Shown: positions 45,217 to 53,686 of the stretch, piece by piece
Position numbering within the stretch: position 1 is the stretch's first letter
Layout of the letters: each line of letters starts with the position of its first letter
The notes under the pieces: model-generated
What the model was told of the DNA's origin: nothing
Databases searched by the model: none
What the model saw: the letters and a program-made list of their open reading frames with translations, nothing else
Made by a program: the position numbers and the translations under genes
From: Butyrivibrio fibrisolvens
GTDB lineage: Bacteria; Bacillota; Clostridia; Lachnospirales; Lachnospiraceae
Length of the DNA: 64,000 nucleotides
Direction: 5' to 3'
Assembly (NCBI RefSeq): GCF_023206215.1
Contig: NZ_CP065800.1
Location: forward strand, 2,294,001 to 2,358,000

Positions 45217-46689
45217 ATGACGGATAGAGCAAAAGTGATCTTTGGTAACGAAATGCCGGAGAGGACTTACAAAAGTGCTGTAAAGTCTAAGATAAAAAAT
45301 GCCGCTAAATACGGCGATGATTCAAATGCCTCATATGATGTGAAGATAGTAGACAATCCATATATAGGCCCGTCTCTTGGAGTATCGGATATAAGAGTTA
45401 ATGAAGGTAGCGGCGATACTTCTTTTGACCTTGAAAAAGGAATCATCGTAGGCAACATAAGAATGGGATTTGGCCATTACAGAATCTCTATGGCGATGGC
45501 TTCAGCGGCCAAGGCTCTTGGATACAAGCCTTACTGGCTGGATCTTAATTCTTTTCCTGCAACAACTTGTACCAAGCTTATAGGAGGCCAGAACGAGCTG
45601 TATTCACTTGGATCAAGGCTTTCTAAGAATCCGGTGTTCAATAAGCTTGTATGGGAACCTGTCAACTATGAGCTGTTCAGAAGACTGTCCTATAACTGCT
45701 CAGATCAAAAGAACGCTGAGCTTATGGCGCCGGTTTACAAGAATATACCAAAAGAAATACCTGTTATAGGAACCCATGTATGGCCTGCTCAGGCGGCTAT
45801 ACATGCAGGAATGAAGTATGTTGTCAATGCAATACCGGATAACTGGCCTATGGCACTTCACTTATCTGAAGGCAGCGTACATACGATCCAGACTCATAAT
45901 TCATACCAGGGCTACAGGATCCTTAATGGAATGAATGGCAAGAAGACCTGTAATCCGATGCCGGATCAGGCACTTGTCTATACTGGACATTATATTGATC
46001 ATGAGCTTGTCTCTAATATAGAAAAAGACTGCCAGGCCAGAATCGATAGAAAAAAGAACGGAAAACCTGTAAGATTCCTTCTTACAATTGGAGGAGCAGG
46101 CGCTCAGAAAGAAATCTTTGCAGGTATCATAAAGCATCTGCTTCCTGCTATTGAGAAAGGCAGGGCTGCCTTATACGTCAATGTTGGCGATTACAGGAAT
46201 GTGTGGGATGAACTTTTAAATGAGATCCCGGGAATGAGAGCATGTGTATCAGAGCATATGAATAACTGGGAAGACACAGAGGATTTTGCTGCTAAGGCGC
46301 TTGATCCTGCAAACGATATAACAGGTATTCATGGATTCTATCATGAGAACATATTTGAAGCTGTATATGCGACCAACCTCCTTATGAGAAGTTGTGACGT
46401 GCTTGTTACCAAGCCTTCAGAGCTGGCGTTCTATCCAGTTCCAAAGCTCTTTATCAGAAGAGTAGGCAAGCATGAGATGTGGGGAGCTATCCACTCTGCT
46501 GAAGTAGGCGATGGAACACTTGAGTGCCGTGATATGGGACATACGGTGCAGATGCTGGATATGTTCCTTTGGGACGAACACTTCCTTGAAAATATGTGCA
46601 TGAATATCGTAAGTAATAAGAAAGCCGGTCTTTATGACGGTGCTTATAATGTAGTCAAAATAGCCATGGGGCTTAAAAGAGAGGATTAA
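45217..46689 (+). CDS. GT-B fold protein, putative glycosyltransferase (DUF6938-like)
   Basis: 490 residues, soluble. GIIVGNIRMGFGHYRISMAMASAAKALGY has the GxGH start of MGDG-synthase/MurG-type GT-B enzymes, and the second half has RFLLTIGGAGAQKEIFAGI and the donor-like segment CDVLVTKPSELAFYPVPKL. AAAAGGGG precedes the ATG. The gene is fixed between a GH2 and a GPH transporter, so it may be a phosphorylase or transferase acting on the same glycan. The actual substrate is unknown. Confidence 0.65.
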   Translation: MTDRAKVIFGNEMPERTYKSAVKSKIKNAAKYGDDSNASYDVKIVDNPYIGPSLGVSDIRVNEGSGDTSFDLEKGIIVGNIRMGFGHYRISMAMASAAKALGYKPYWLDLNSFPATTCTKLIGGQNELYSLGSRLSKNPVFNKLVWEPVNYELFRRLSYNCSDQKNAELMAPVYKNIPKEIPVIGTHVWPAQAAIHAGMKYVVNAIPDNWPMALHLSEGSVHTIQTHNSYQGYRILNGMNGKKTCNPMPDQALVYTGHYIDHELVSNIEKDCQARIDRKKNGKPVRFLLTIGGAGAQKEIFAGIIKHLLPAIEKGRAALYVNVGDYRNVWDELLNEIPGMRACVSEHMNNWEDTEDFAAKALDPANDITGIHGFYHENIFEAVYATNLLMRSCDVLVTKPSELAFYPVPKLFIRRVGKHEMWGAIHSAEVGDGTLECRDMGHTVQMLDMFLWDEHFLENMCMNIVSNKKAGLYDGAYNVVKIAMGLKRED

Positions 46690-48116
46690 TGATTATGGAT
46701 AACAAAAAACTAAGTGCGGTTGAAAAAGCCGGTTATGGACTGGGGGCAGTCGGTAAAGATATGGTATATATGCTTTCTGCCAGCTATGTACTGTATTATT
46801 TCCAGGATGTTATAGGTGTTAATGCTTTTGCAATGGGAATTATACTTCTTGTAGCCAGAGTATTTGATGCTTTTAACGATCCTATCATGGGTGTTATCGT
46901 TGCTAAGACCAAGACCAAATGGGGAAAGTTTCGCCCATGGCTTCTTATCGGTACACTTACTAATGCAGTAGTTCTTTTCCTGATGTTCGCTTGTCCGCCT
47001 AAACTTGATGCTGCAGGTCTTACGGCATGGGCAGCAGTGTTCTATATCCTGTGGGGCGTTACCTATACCATGATGGATATCCCTTACTGGTCAATGATCC
47101 CTGCGTTTACAGAAGGTGGCAAAGAGCGTGAAGGCCTTACTACACTTGCCAGAAGCTGCGCAGGTGTTGGATCTGCTATTACAACGATCTTCACAATGCA
47201 GCTGGTACAAAAGCTTGGATCACAATTTTCAGCAAGTCAGTCAGCCAAGGATATTGAGAGAATTGGTTTCATGATCCTTGCAGGTGTTGTAGGTGTTTTA
47301 TTTGTATTATTCATCGTAATTACCTGTGTTACTATTAAGGAAAAATCTACTGTTGATATGAAAACAGCTTCTGTTGGCGAGATGTTCTCAGCTCTTCTTA
47401 AGAACGATCAGGCAATGGCAGCAGTAATCACCATAGTACTTGTGAACTCGGCACTTTATATCACATCTAACCTTGTTATATATTTCTATAAATATGACCT
47501 TGGCGGTGTGACCTGGTATGATGACTATACTCTGTTCAATATGGTGGGCGGAGGATCACAGATCCTTGCTATGATGTTCCTGTTCCCATTCCTTAGAAAA
47601 TTCATGACAAGTATCAAGATATTCTATGTAAGTATTGGAATGTCTCTTGTAGGATATATTGTGATCCTTGCAGTAGCTATGTCAGGCGCTGGAGTTGCTC
47701 CTATATACCTTATCCCTGGTGTACTTGTTATGGCAGCAAGTGGTGTTAACAACGTACTTATCACGATCTTCCTTGCCAATACTGTAGACTACGGCCTTGT
47801 TAAGCTTGGCAGAAGCGATGAGAGTGTTATCTTCTCTATGCAGACCTTTGTAGTTAAACTTGCAAGCGGTATCGCTGCGTTTGTAGCTTCAGTTGCACTT
47901 GGAATCTTTAATTTAAGTGATGCTGCTACAACGGAAGAAGAGCACAATATCGACTTCTCACTGGCAGTTCCGGAAAGCGCTAAGATGGGCCTTCGTATGA
48001 TAATGACTCTTATTCCTATAGCACTTCTTGTAGTCGCTTTCTTCTGGTTCCGTAAGAAATATATACTTACTGATGAGAAGATGGAAGAGCTTGCTCAGCA
48101 GAAAAAGAATCTGTAA
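46689..48116 (+). CDS. GPH (glycoside-pentoside-hexuronide) family sugar transporter
   Basis: 475 residues, 12 membrane helices, MFS fold. The GPH marks are present: GAVGKDMVYMLSASYVLYYFQDV at the start, RVFDAFNDPIMGVI, then KWGKFRPWLLIG. The start overlaps the previous stop by one base, so the genes are coupled. MelB-type cation symport of a glycoside is likely. There is no IIA-like tail. Confidence 0.92.
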   Translation: MIMDNKKLSAVEKAGYGLGAVGKDMVYMLSASYVLYYFQDVIGVNAFAMGIILLVARVFDAFNDPIMGVIVAKTKTKWGKFRPWLLIGTLTNAVVLFLMFACPPKLDAAGLTAWAAVFYILWGVTYTMMDIPYWSMIPAFTEGGKEREGLTTLARSCAGVGSAITTIFTMQLVQKLGSQFSASQSAKDIERIGFMILAGVVGVLFVLFIVITCVTIKEKSTVDMKTASVGEMFSALLKNDQAMAAVITIVLVNSALYITSNLVIYFYKYDLGGVTWYDDYTLFNMVGGGSQILAMMFLFPFLRKFMTSIKIFYVSIGMSLVGYIVILAVAMSGAGVAPIYLIPGVLVMAASGVNNVLITIFLANTVDYGLVKLGRSDESVIFSMQTFVVKLASGIAAFVASVALGIFNLSDAATTEEEHNIDFSLAVPESAKMGLRMIMTLIPIALLVVAFFWFRKKYILTDEKMEELAQQKKNL

Positions 48117-48142
48117 CACAAAAACTAAATTATAGTTTGATG

Positions 48143-48424
48143 GCACAACGTCCTCGAAGACATCGTGGGGGTATGTACCCTCAAGCATACAGAATACAAC
48201 TTATTGCCACGCTTTAATCATTTTATAAATTCATGGCATGCTATCTGGATATTTTTATTCTGGGGTATGAAACTCGCTTCGCTCAGACATGCAGACCCCG
48301 GGCAGAATAAAAATCTCCATCTAGCATGCTCATGAATTTTATAAAATGATAAAAAGCGTGGCAATAATTTGTATTCTGTATGTTTGAGGGTACATGCCCT
48401 ACGATGTTTTCGGGGACGTTGCAC
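48143..48424. repeat. Long palindrome family 1, copy 3 (about 280 bp)
   Basis: Outer pairing AACGTCC / GGACGTT, then arms with GCATACAGAATACAA / TTGTATTCTGTATG and TAATCATTTTAT / ATAAAATGATAA, inward to TTTTTATTCTGGGGT ... CCCCGGGCAGAATAAAAA. The core AAACTCGCTTCGCTCAGACA is kept; the inner stem is GGGGT/ACCCC here. Confidence 0.85.
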
Positions 48425-48681
48425 TGGTTATGTGGGGGCTTTTTTGGGGGTATGGATATACCTTGAATGTTACAATGAAACTATAAATAATATGACTAAA
48501 TAAAAAGTCAAAATACTATATAACGCGCATTTATATATTATATAAAGTGAAATGTGGTATAATGATATAGGCGTCACATATAATTCTGTAACTTGCCGGA
48601 TTGCCTTGCTTATAATCCGGTGATGGCGCTAAAGTGATGGTGTTGTTAATCTATTCAAAAACTATTTCGGAGGGTATTAGA

Positions 48682-49644
48682 ATGTTTTGTGGAAATTGTG
48701 GAGCACAGGTTCCGGACGGATCTGGCGTATGCCCTAATTGCGGAGCACAGATGGCGCCAAAATCTCGGACTCAGGATCCCGTACAGAGTGCGCAGTATCA
48801 GAATAATCAGTATCAGAATCCTCAGGGAGTATCAACAAGCCAGACAGGTGCAGAAGACGGCTCCTCCAAGAAGATAAGTGGTAAGCTTATAGGTATTATA
48901 TGCGCCTGCGTAGCTGTTGCAGTACTTGCTATTGTTTTAGTGTTTGTTCTTGGTGGTAGTGGCGGACCTAAGGGAGCTTATACGAACGGAGAGTTTATTG
49001 CTGTCTTTGAGAAAGGTCGTATGAGCTATACTTTTTCCGGTATGGAGATGTCTTTTAAGTACACCCAGAAGAAAGACCAGATAATCGTTGATCCTGAATC
49101 AATGGAGCTTTCAGATAATTTCTGGGAAGTTGTAGCTGATTCTTTAGATATCGATGAGGATGAACTCGAAGACTCTCTTGAAGAAATGGCAGAATACAGT
49201 GAGTATGGCGAGGCTTTGTATGATGCATACAAAGATGACGATATGGATGCACTTATAGAGATGTTACTCGAAGAAATGGATGTTGATGAAGATGAGTTTA
49301 TCTATGTCTATGACAAGAAAGCCAATACTCTGAAGAATAAAGAGACAAAAGAAAAGTTGTTCTATGCACAGCAGTACAAGGAAGGCCCAAGTGGCAAGTA
49401 TACAAACAAAGATGATGATGACATCACCATGACCTTCAAGAATGGCACTGTTACATATGACAATGATGGTGATGACGAAGAGTTTAGTTACTATGTATAT
49501 GTCGATAAAAAAGATGTATATGTTCTGTTCTACGGACAGGAATTTGATGAGTCTGATTTCTATGAAGAAACTTATGTGAGCAGTTTTTCATTTAATGCCA
49601 AGAAAGATAAGTTTACTATTGGCAGTACAGATTATAAGAAGTGA
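48682..49644 (+). CDS. Zinc-ribbon single-pass membrane protein (paralogue 1)
   Basis: 320 residues from ATG 48682 (CGGAGGG upstream). Zinc ribbon CGNC ... CPNC, a Gln/Asn-rich linker, one membrane helix (about 89-112, IGIICACVAVAVLAIVLVF), then an outside acidic beta-rich domain. That part holds two copies of a motif like GAYTNGEFIAVFEKG / GKYTNKDDDDITMTFKNG, so it is a tandem of two lipocalin-like repeats. Function unknown; 36% or so like its neighbour by eye. Confidence 0.75.
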   Translation: MFCGNCGAQVPDGSGVCPNCGAQMAPKSRTQDPVQSAQYQNNQYQNPQGVSTSQTGAEDGSSKKISGKLIGIICACVAVAVLAIVLVFVLGGSGGPKGAYTNGEFIAVFEKGRMSYTFSGMEMSFKYTQKKDQIIVDPESMELSDNFWEVVADSLDIDEDELEDSLEEMAEYSEYGEALYDAYKDDDMDALIEMLLEEMDVDEDEFIYVYDKKANTLKNKETKEKLFYAQQYKEGPSGKYTNKDDDDITMTFKNGTVTYDNDGDDEEFSYYVYVDKKDVYVLFYGQEFDESDFYEETYVSSFSFNAKKDKFTIGSTDYKK

Positions 49645-49674
49645 TCATGTTTATATCTGAATAGTTATAATGTG

Positions 49675-49717
49675 CGGTATAAAGGCATTTAGACTCTGGT
49701 GCCTTTATACCGTTTTT
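49675..49717 (+). terminator. Rho-independent terminator
   Basis: CGGTATAAAGGCA / TGCCTTTATACCG with six T's: a perfect 13-bp stem. Confidence 0.93.
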
Positions 49718-49814
49718 TGTGGTTATTATGTAGCGTCGCAGTTGCCTTTGTATGTGATATATGGTAAAGTATGAAAGATTGAAAAAAAGTATTACTCAAA
49801 TGGAGGAGAAAAGC

Positions 49815-50666
49815 ATGTTTTGTGGAAATTGTGGAACACAGGTACCTGAAGGAGCATCTACATGTCCTAACTGCGGAGCAGCAATGGCACCAAAGTCTCA
49901 GGCTCAGCAGATGAATCAGGCACTTCAGAATGCAGGTCAGAGCCTGAATGCAGCAGGAACTAAGGCTAAGGATGTTGTCAAGAAACTTGACAACAAGCAG
50001 CTTGGCATGATCGGCGCAGGTATTGTTGCTGTTATCGTAGTTATCTTTATCTTAAAGGCAATCTTTGGAGGAAGTGGATTAAAGGGCACTTACACTAATG
50101 GTTATACAACTATGACTTTTGAAGGCAGCAAGATAACATTTAACATGATGGGCGTAGAGTTTACTGCCAAGTACAAGGTTAAAAAGGACAAGATCGTATT
50201 AGATTCAAAGTCTATTGCATTTACACAAGAAGCTCTTGATTATTTTGAAGATGAGCTTGATATGGATGAGGATGATATCCAGGATGAGCTTGACGATCTT
50301 GTAGATGATATGGAAGATGATCCATCTGCAAGCTACAAGTATGACAAGAAGAAAAAGGTCCTTACTATGGACGGAATAGAATATTACTATGCAGAGAACT
50401 ATAAGGTAGGACCAAACGGAACATATGTTTCTGATGACGCAGAAGATGTAACACTTACATTCAAGAATGGCGAACTTACATATGATAATGATGGTGATGA
50501 TGAGACATTATCCTATTATTGCTATGATGATGGCCATGATGTATATGTTGTATTCTATGGCTTAGAGTTCGAAGATTCCGAATTCTATCACACATATTAC
50601 ACATCAAGATTTGAGTTTGATGATGATGAAATTGAGATTAATGATATCACTTTCGAGAAAGAGTGA
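49815..50666 (+). CDS. Zinc-ribbon single-pass membrane protein (paralogue 2)
   Basis: 283 residues from ATG 49815 (GGAGGAG upstream). It has the same plan as its neighbour: MFCGNCGTQVPEG zinc ribbon, linker, one helix (MIGAGIVAVIVVIFILKAIF) and two outside repeats starting LKGTYTNGYTTMTFEG and GPNGTYVSDDAEDVTLTFKNG. The pair arose by tandem duplication, each with its own terminator. The fold recalls DUF5640-like domains. Confidence 0.75.
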   Translation: MFCGNCGTQVPEGASTCPNCGAAMAPKSQAQQMNQALQNAGQSLNAAGTKAKDVVKKLDNKQLGMIGAGIVAVIVVIFILKAIFGGSGLKGTYTNGYTTMTFEGSKITFNMMGVEFTAKYKVKKDKIVLDSKSIAFTQEALDYFEDELDMDEDDIQDELDDLVDDMEDDPSASYKYDKKKKVLTMDGIEYYYAENYKVGPNGTYVSDDAEDVTLTFKNGELTYDNDGDDETLSYYCYDDGHDVYVVFYGLEFEDSEFYHTYYTSRFEFDDDEIEINDITFEKE

Positions 50667-50686
50667 TCTATATTTTAGGAAATGAA

Positions 50687-50722
50687 AGTTTGAAAGTGTT
50701 CCACTTTCAAACCCAAATATAC
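50687..50722 (-). repeat. Short repeat family 2, copy c (hairpin end only)
   Basis: AAGTTTGAAAGTG-TTC-CACTTTCAAAC-CCAAAT is the exact reverse complement of the 3' end of copies a and b. Confidence 0.75.
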
Positions 50723-50736
50723 TCTTAAGACATGAT

Positions 50737-50784
50737 AAAAGGATGCCGCTATTGCAAAAAAGCAATCAAGTGGCATCCTTTTTT
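50737..50784 (+). terminator. Rho-independent terminator of paralogue 2
   Basis: AAAAGGATGCC / GGCATCCTTTTTT with an inner ATTGC/GCAAT stem. Confidence 0.85.
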
Positions 50785-50935
50785 GTGTGCTTTAGATGCA
50801 AATGTTCATTGTAAATGTCATAGCAGCATTACTTGACGAAAGCGCAAAAGCATTGAGCCAGGCAGGAAGTGCATTTTTGAAAAAAGTGGCTGGATTAGTT
50901 TTGGCGATGAATACTTAAATTGGTAGTGAATTTTC

Positions 50936-51268
50936 TTAAACCAGAATGTCGATGTTTTGTCCAATTGTATTGTAGGAGTTTCCTGTTCCTTTGGATCCGT
51001 ACCCAGTTATGCTGCCATTAAAAGACTTGGCAACTTCATTGAACATAGCACTGGCTTTGGTGGGATCTAGTTTCTTGGTGATCTTCTGAGCATTGGGATA
51101 TCCGACAGGACTTACAGGGTCAATAGTACCAGATACTTCTGATGGTTTTTGTACAGACTGTGCATATGCAGATGATACCTCGGAATTATTGGTAAGGGCA
51201 TAATTAAGAGGCTGAGTAAAAGAAACACTGCTATATGCACGCATTGCTTTTATAGCTCCAACTGCCAT
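50936..51268 (-). CDS. Hypothetical small protein
   Basis: 110 residues with AAAGGA upstream of the ATG on the minus strand and a plausible TTGCTT-16-TATTAT promoter behind it. Ser/Asn/Thr-rich, no signal peptide, no Cys. The middle (SVQKPSEVSGTIDPVSPVGYPNAQKI) is Pro-rich and unstructured; the end (FNEVAKSFNGSITGYGSKGTG) is glycine-rich. I do not recognise a family. It stands alone between repeats. Confidence 0.6.
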   Translation of the reverse strand: MAVGAIKAMRAYSSVSFTQPLNYALTNNSEVSSAYAQSVQKPSEVSGTIDPVSPVGYPNAQKITKKLDPTKASAMFNEVAKSFNGSITGYGSKGTGNSYNTIGQNIDILV

Positions 51269-51404
51269 ATTCCTAGTCCTTTCATTTTGAAAAAAGAAAC
51301 GATATGACGACTATTTCTATAATAACATAACGACAGCAAAAAGCAAGTAGGCATACCTATGACCAGTCAAACTTCGACTGGTGAGTTGGCTTGATCATTG
51401 AGTC

Positions 51405-51656
51405 GCGGTATACTCGAAGACTTTGCCGAGGCTGGCGGAATATAAAACATTGCCGCGCTGTTAATTGTTTTATAAATTCATGGCATGATATCTGAAGCTT
51501 TTTATTCTGGGGTCCAAACTCGCTTCGCTCAGACATGTGGACCCCTGGCAGAATAAAAAGCTCCATCTATCACGCTCATGAATTTTATAAAACAATTAAA
51601 TAGCGCGGCAATGTTTTATATTCCGTCAGTCTCGGCAAAGTTTTCGAGTATACCGC
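51405..51656. repeat. Long palindrome family 1, copy 4 (about 252 bp)
   Basis: GCGGTATACTCGAA pairs with TTCGAGTATACCGC, GGCGGAATATAAAACATTGC with its complement, TTAATTGTTTTAT with ATAAAACAATTAA, and the core GGGGTCC-AAACTCGCTTCGCTCAGACA-TGTGGACCCC is kept. A small separate palindrome, GACCAGTCAAACTTCGACTGGT, lies just outside at 51361. Confidence 0.85.
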
Positions 51657-51770
51657 TGCGGCCAAGAGTAAAGCTGAGAACATCCCTTCGACTCTGAAAT
51701 AACGCGGGTTCAATAAAGAAAGATTAGTGATGGATGATAAGATTGAAAATGATCCGTTTTTAAATTCGGC

Positions 51771-51911
51771 TTGATGTAGCGAGATTCATTAAGCTTAACT
51801 GTTAGTTGTTTGCTTGGCTAGCGGCATTAGATTAAAGGCTGAAGTTTGAAAGTTTTCCACTTTCAAACCCGAATTGATGTAGCGAGATTCCTTAAGCTTA
51901 ACTGTTAGTTG
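51771..51911 (-). repeat. Direct repeat pair and repeat family 2, copy d
   Basis: TTGATGTAGCGAGATTC-(A/C)-TTAAGCTTAACTGTTAGTTG occurs at 51771 and again at 51874, 103 bp apart. Between them at 51843-51870 is the family 2 hairpin GTTTGAAAGTTTTCCACTTTCAAAC in minus orientation, its stem spoiled by one change. Confidence 0.65.
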
Positions 51912-52331
51912 CTTGGTCTGTGACATGGGGTAAAAATGCATGATTAAGGTGTATTTGGTGCATAAAAATGCATGGATGCAAGCTGTTAGAGAATGCGGGA
52001 ATGTGCCAAATATCGGTATAAAAAGAATAAGGGTATTGTAAAACGTAAATATAGATTATGATAGAGTGAATTTAATCTGTGTTTTCAAAAGAAAAAATGA
52101 AAAAAAATATTGAAAAAATCCTCAAAAATTTGATAGATGCATTGAAAAATATTTGAAAAATTGGTCCCAAAAATAGGCTGATGAGGGGCTGAGATAAATA
52201 TGTTAAATTGCTGGAAAGTTAGTAACAACAACAAAAACAGGAATTTTCACAGAATAAAATAACAAGTGATAATTTAAGACGAATGTGCAAAATTAATTTT
52301 TTAAAAATCAAAATAAATTAATTTTGTGATA
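51912..52331. other. AT-rich gene-free stretch before serC
   Basis: I see no gene, tRNA or long repeat here. From 52040 it is strongly AT-rich with many A runs. No T-box marks (AGGGTGG-type antiterminator) or other known riboswitch core was recognised ahead of serC. Confidence 0.5.
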
Positions 52332-52359
52332 TTGACATTTTCAGACTAAAGACTAGAAT
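52332..52359 (+). promoter_or_regulatory. Promoter of serC
   Basis: TTGACA at 52332, 16-nt spacer, TAGAAT at 52354; about 75 nt before serC. Confidence 0.65.
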
Positions 52360-52432
52360 ATATTTAACATTTAAATTTTCGCAGATTAAAGCGGCGGAGT
52401 GAAAAATAATATATATTCAGGTGGAGGTTGAA

Positions 52433-53515
52433 ATGTCTAGAGTTTACAATTTTTCAGCTGGTCCGGCAGTTCTTCCGGAAGAGGTTCTTTTAGAAGCACA
52501 GAGAGAAATGCTTGATTATCATGGATGTGGCATGTCAGTTAATGAGATGAGCCATCGTTCCAAAACTTTTGATTCTATTATCCAGACAGCTGAACAGGAC
52601 TTGAGAGATCTGTACAACATCCCTGATAACTATAAAGTTCTTTTCCTTCAGGGAGGAGCAAGTCAGCAGTTCGCAGCAATCCCTATGAATCTTATGAAGA
52701 ATAAGAAGGCAGGTTACATTATCACAGGTCAGTGGGCTAAGAAGGCATGTCAGGAAGCTTCTATCTATGGTGAAGCTGTGCAGCTTGCTTCCAGCGCTGA
52801 TAAGACATTCTCATATCTTCCGGATTGTTCTGATCTTCCTATCACAGATGATATGGACTATGTATACATCTGCAAGAACAATACGATCTATGGAACACAC
52901 TTTAACACACTTCCTAATACTAAGGGTAAAGACCTTGTAGCAGACGTATCTTCCTGCTTCCTTTCAGAGCCTGAAGATATCTCCAAGTACGGAATTATCT
53001 ACGGCGGTGTTCAGAAGAATGTAGGACCTGCAGGTCTTGTTATCTCTATCATCCGTGAGGATCTTATCCGTGATGATGTACTTCCGTTCACACCTACAAT
53101 GCTCAAGTTTAAGACTCAGGCAGACAATGGTTCTCTTTACAACACACCTAACTGCTGGTCTATCTACATCTGCGGCCTTGTATTCAAATGGCTCAAGGCT
53201 CAGGGCGGTCTCGTAGAGATGCAGAAGAGGAATGAAGAGAAGGCCAAGATCCTCTATGACTATCTTGATCAGTCCAAGATGTTCAAGGGAACAGTTCGTG
53301 CAGAAGACAGATCTCTTATGAACGTTCCATTTGTAACAGATTCTGAAGAGCTCAATGCCAAGTTTATCAAAGAGGCTACTGCTGAGGGGCTTGTATCACT
53401 TAAGGGACACAGAACAGTTGGCGGTATGAGAGCTTCTATCTACAATGCAATGCCTAAGGAAGGTGTTGAGAAGCTTGTTGCATTCATGAATCAGTTCGAG
53501 AAGGCTAATGGCTGA
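52433..53515 (+). CDS. serC: Phosphoserine aminotransferase
   Basis: PLP enzyme turning 3-phosphohydroxypyruvate and glutamate into phosphoserine; 360 residues. Starts RVYNFSAGPAVLPEEVL, the family signature. The phosphate site FLQGGASQQFAAIP and the PLP lysine in YGGVQKNVGPAG are visible, and HRTVGGMRASIYNAMP closes it. ATG 52433 follows GTGGAGG; a GTG 4 codons earlier is in the site itself. serA is next. Confidence 0.97.
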   Translation: MSRVYNFSAGPAVLPEEVLLEAQREMLDYHGCGMSVNEMSHRSKTFDSIIQTAEQDLRDLYNIPDNYKVLFLQGGASQQFAAIPMNLMKNKKAGYIITGQWAKKACQEASIYGEAVQLASSADKTFSYLPDCSDLPITDDMDYVYICKNNTIYGTHFNTLPNTKGKDLVADVSSCFLSEPEDISKYGIIYGGVQKNVGPAGLVISIIREDLIRDDVLPFTPTMLKFKTQADNGSLYNTPNCWSIYICGLVFKWLKAQGGLVEMQKRNEEKAKILYDYLDQSKMFKGTVRAEDRSLMNVPFVTDSEELNAKFIKEATAEGLVSLKGHRTVGGMRASIYNAMPKEGVEKLVAFMNQFEKANG

Positions 53516-53529
53516 TTTTTTATAAAACA

Positions 53530-53590
53530 CAGTGAATGATAAGGCATGGTCTGAATTGTTCGAAAGGCCTTATTGCTTTCCGATTCACTG
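53530..53590. other. Two-part hairpin between serC and serA
   Basis: CAGTGAAT pairs with ATTCACTG and, within it, ATAAGGC with GCCTTAT. No T run, so probably an mRNA-processing or stability element. Confidence 0.5.
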
Positions 53591-53686
53591 AATCACGAAA
53601 CATGCAAAAATACATTTTTTGATATATACGGTCAATAAGTCGTTAGATCATATACTTGATGCATTCAGGCATCAGAAAGAGGAGCT

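Noticed and set aside
50796..50918. 40-codon frame reading like an amphipathic peptide (MFIVNVIAALLDESAKALSQ)
   Set aside because: No ribosome binding site or promoter was seen upstream and it lies directly behind a strong terminator; kept only as a possibility.
51657..52432. T-box or other riboswitch before serC
   Set aside because: No specifier loop/antiterminator signature was recognised; the stretch is AT-rich and featureless apart from the repeats at its left end.
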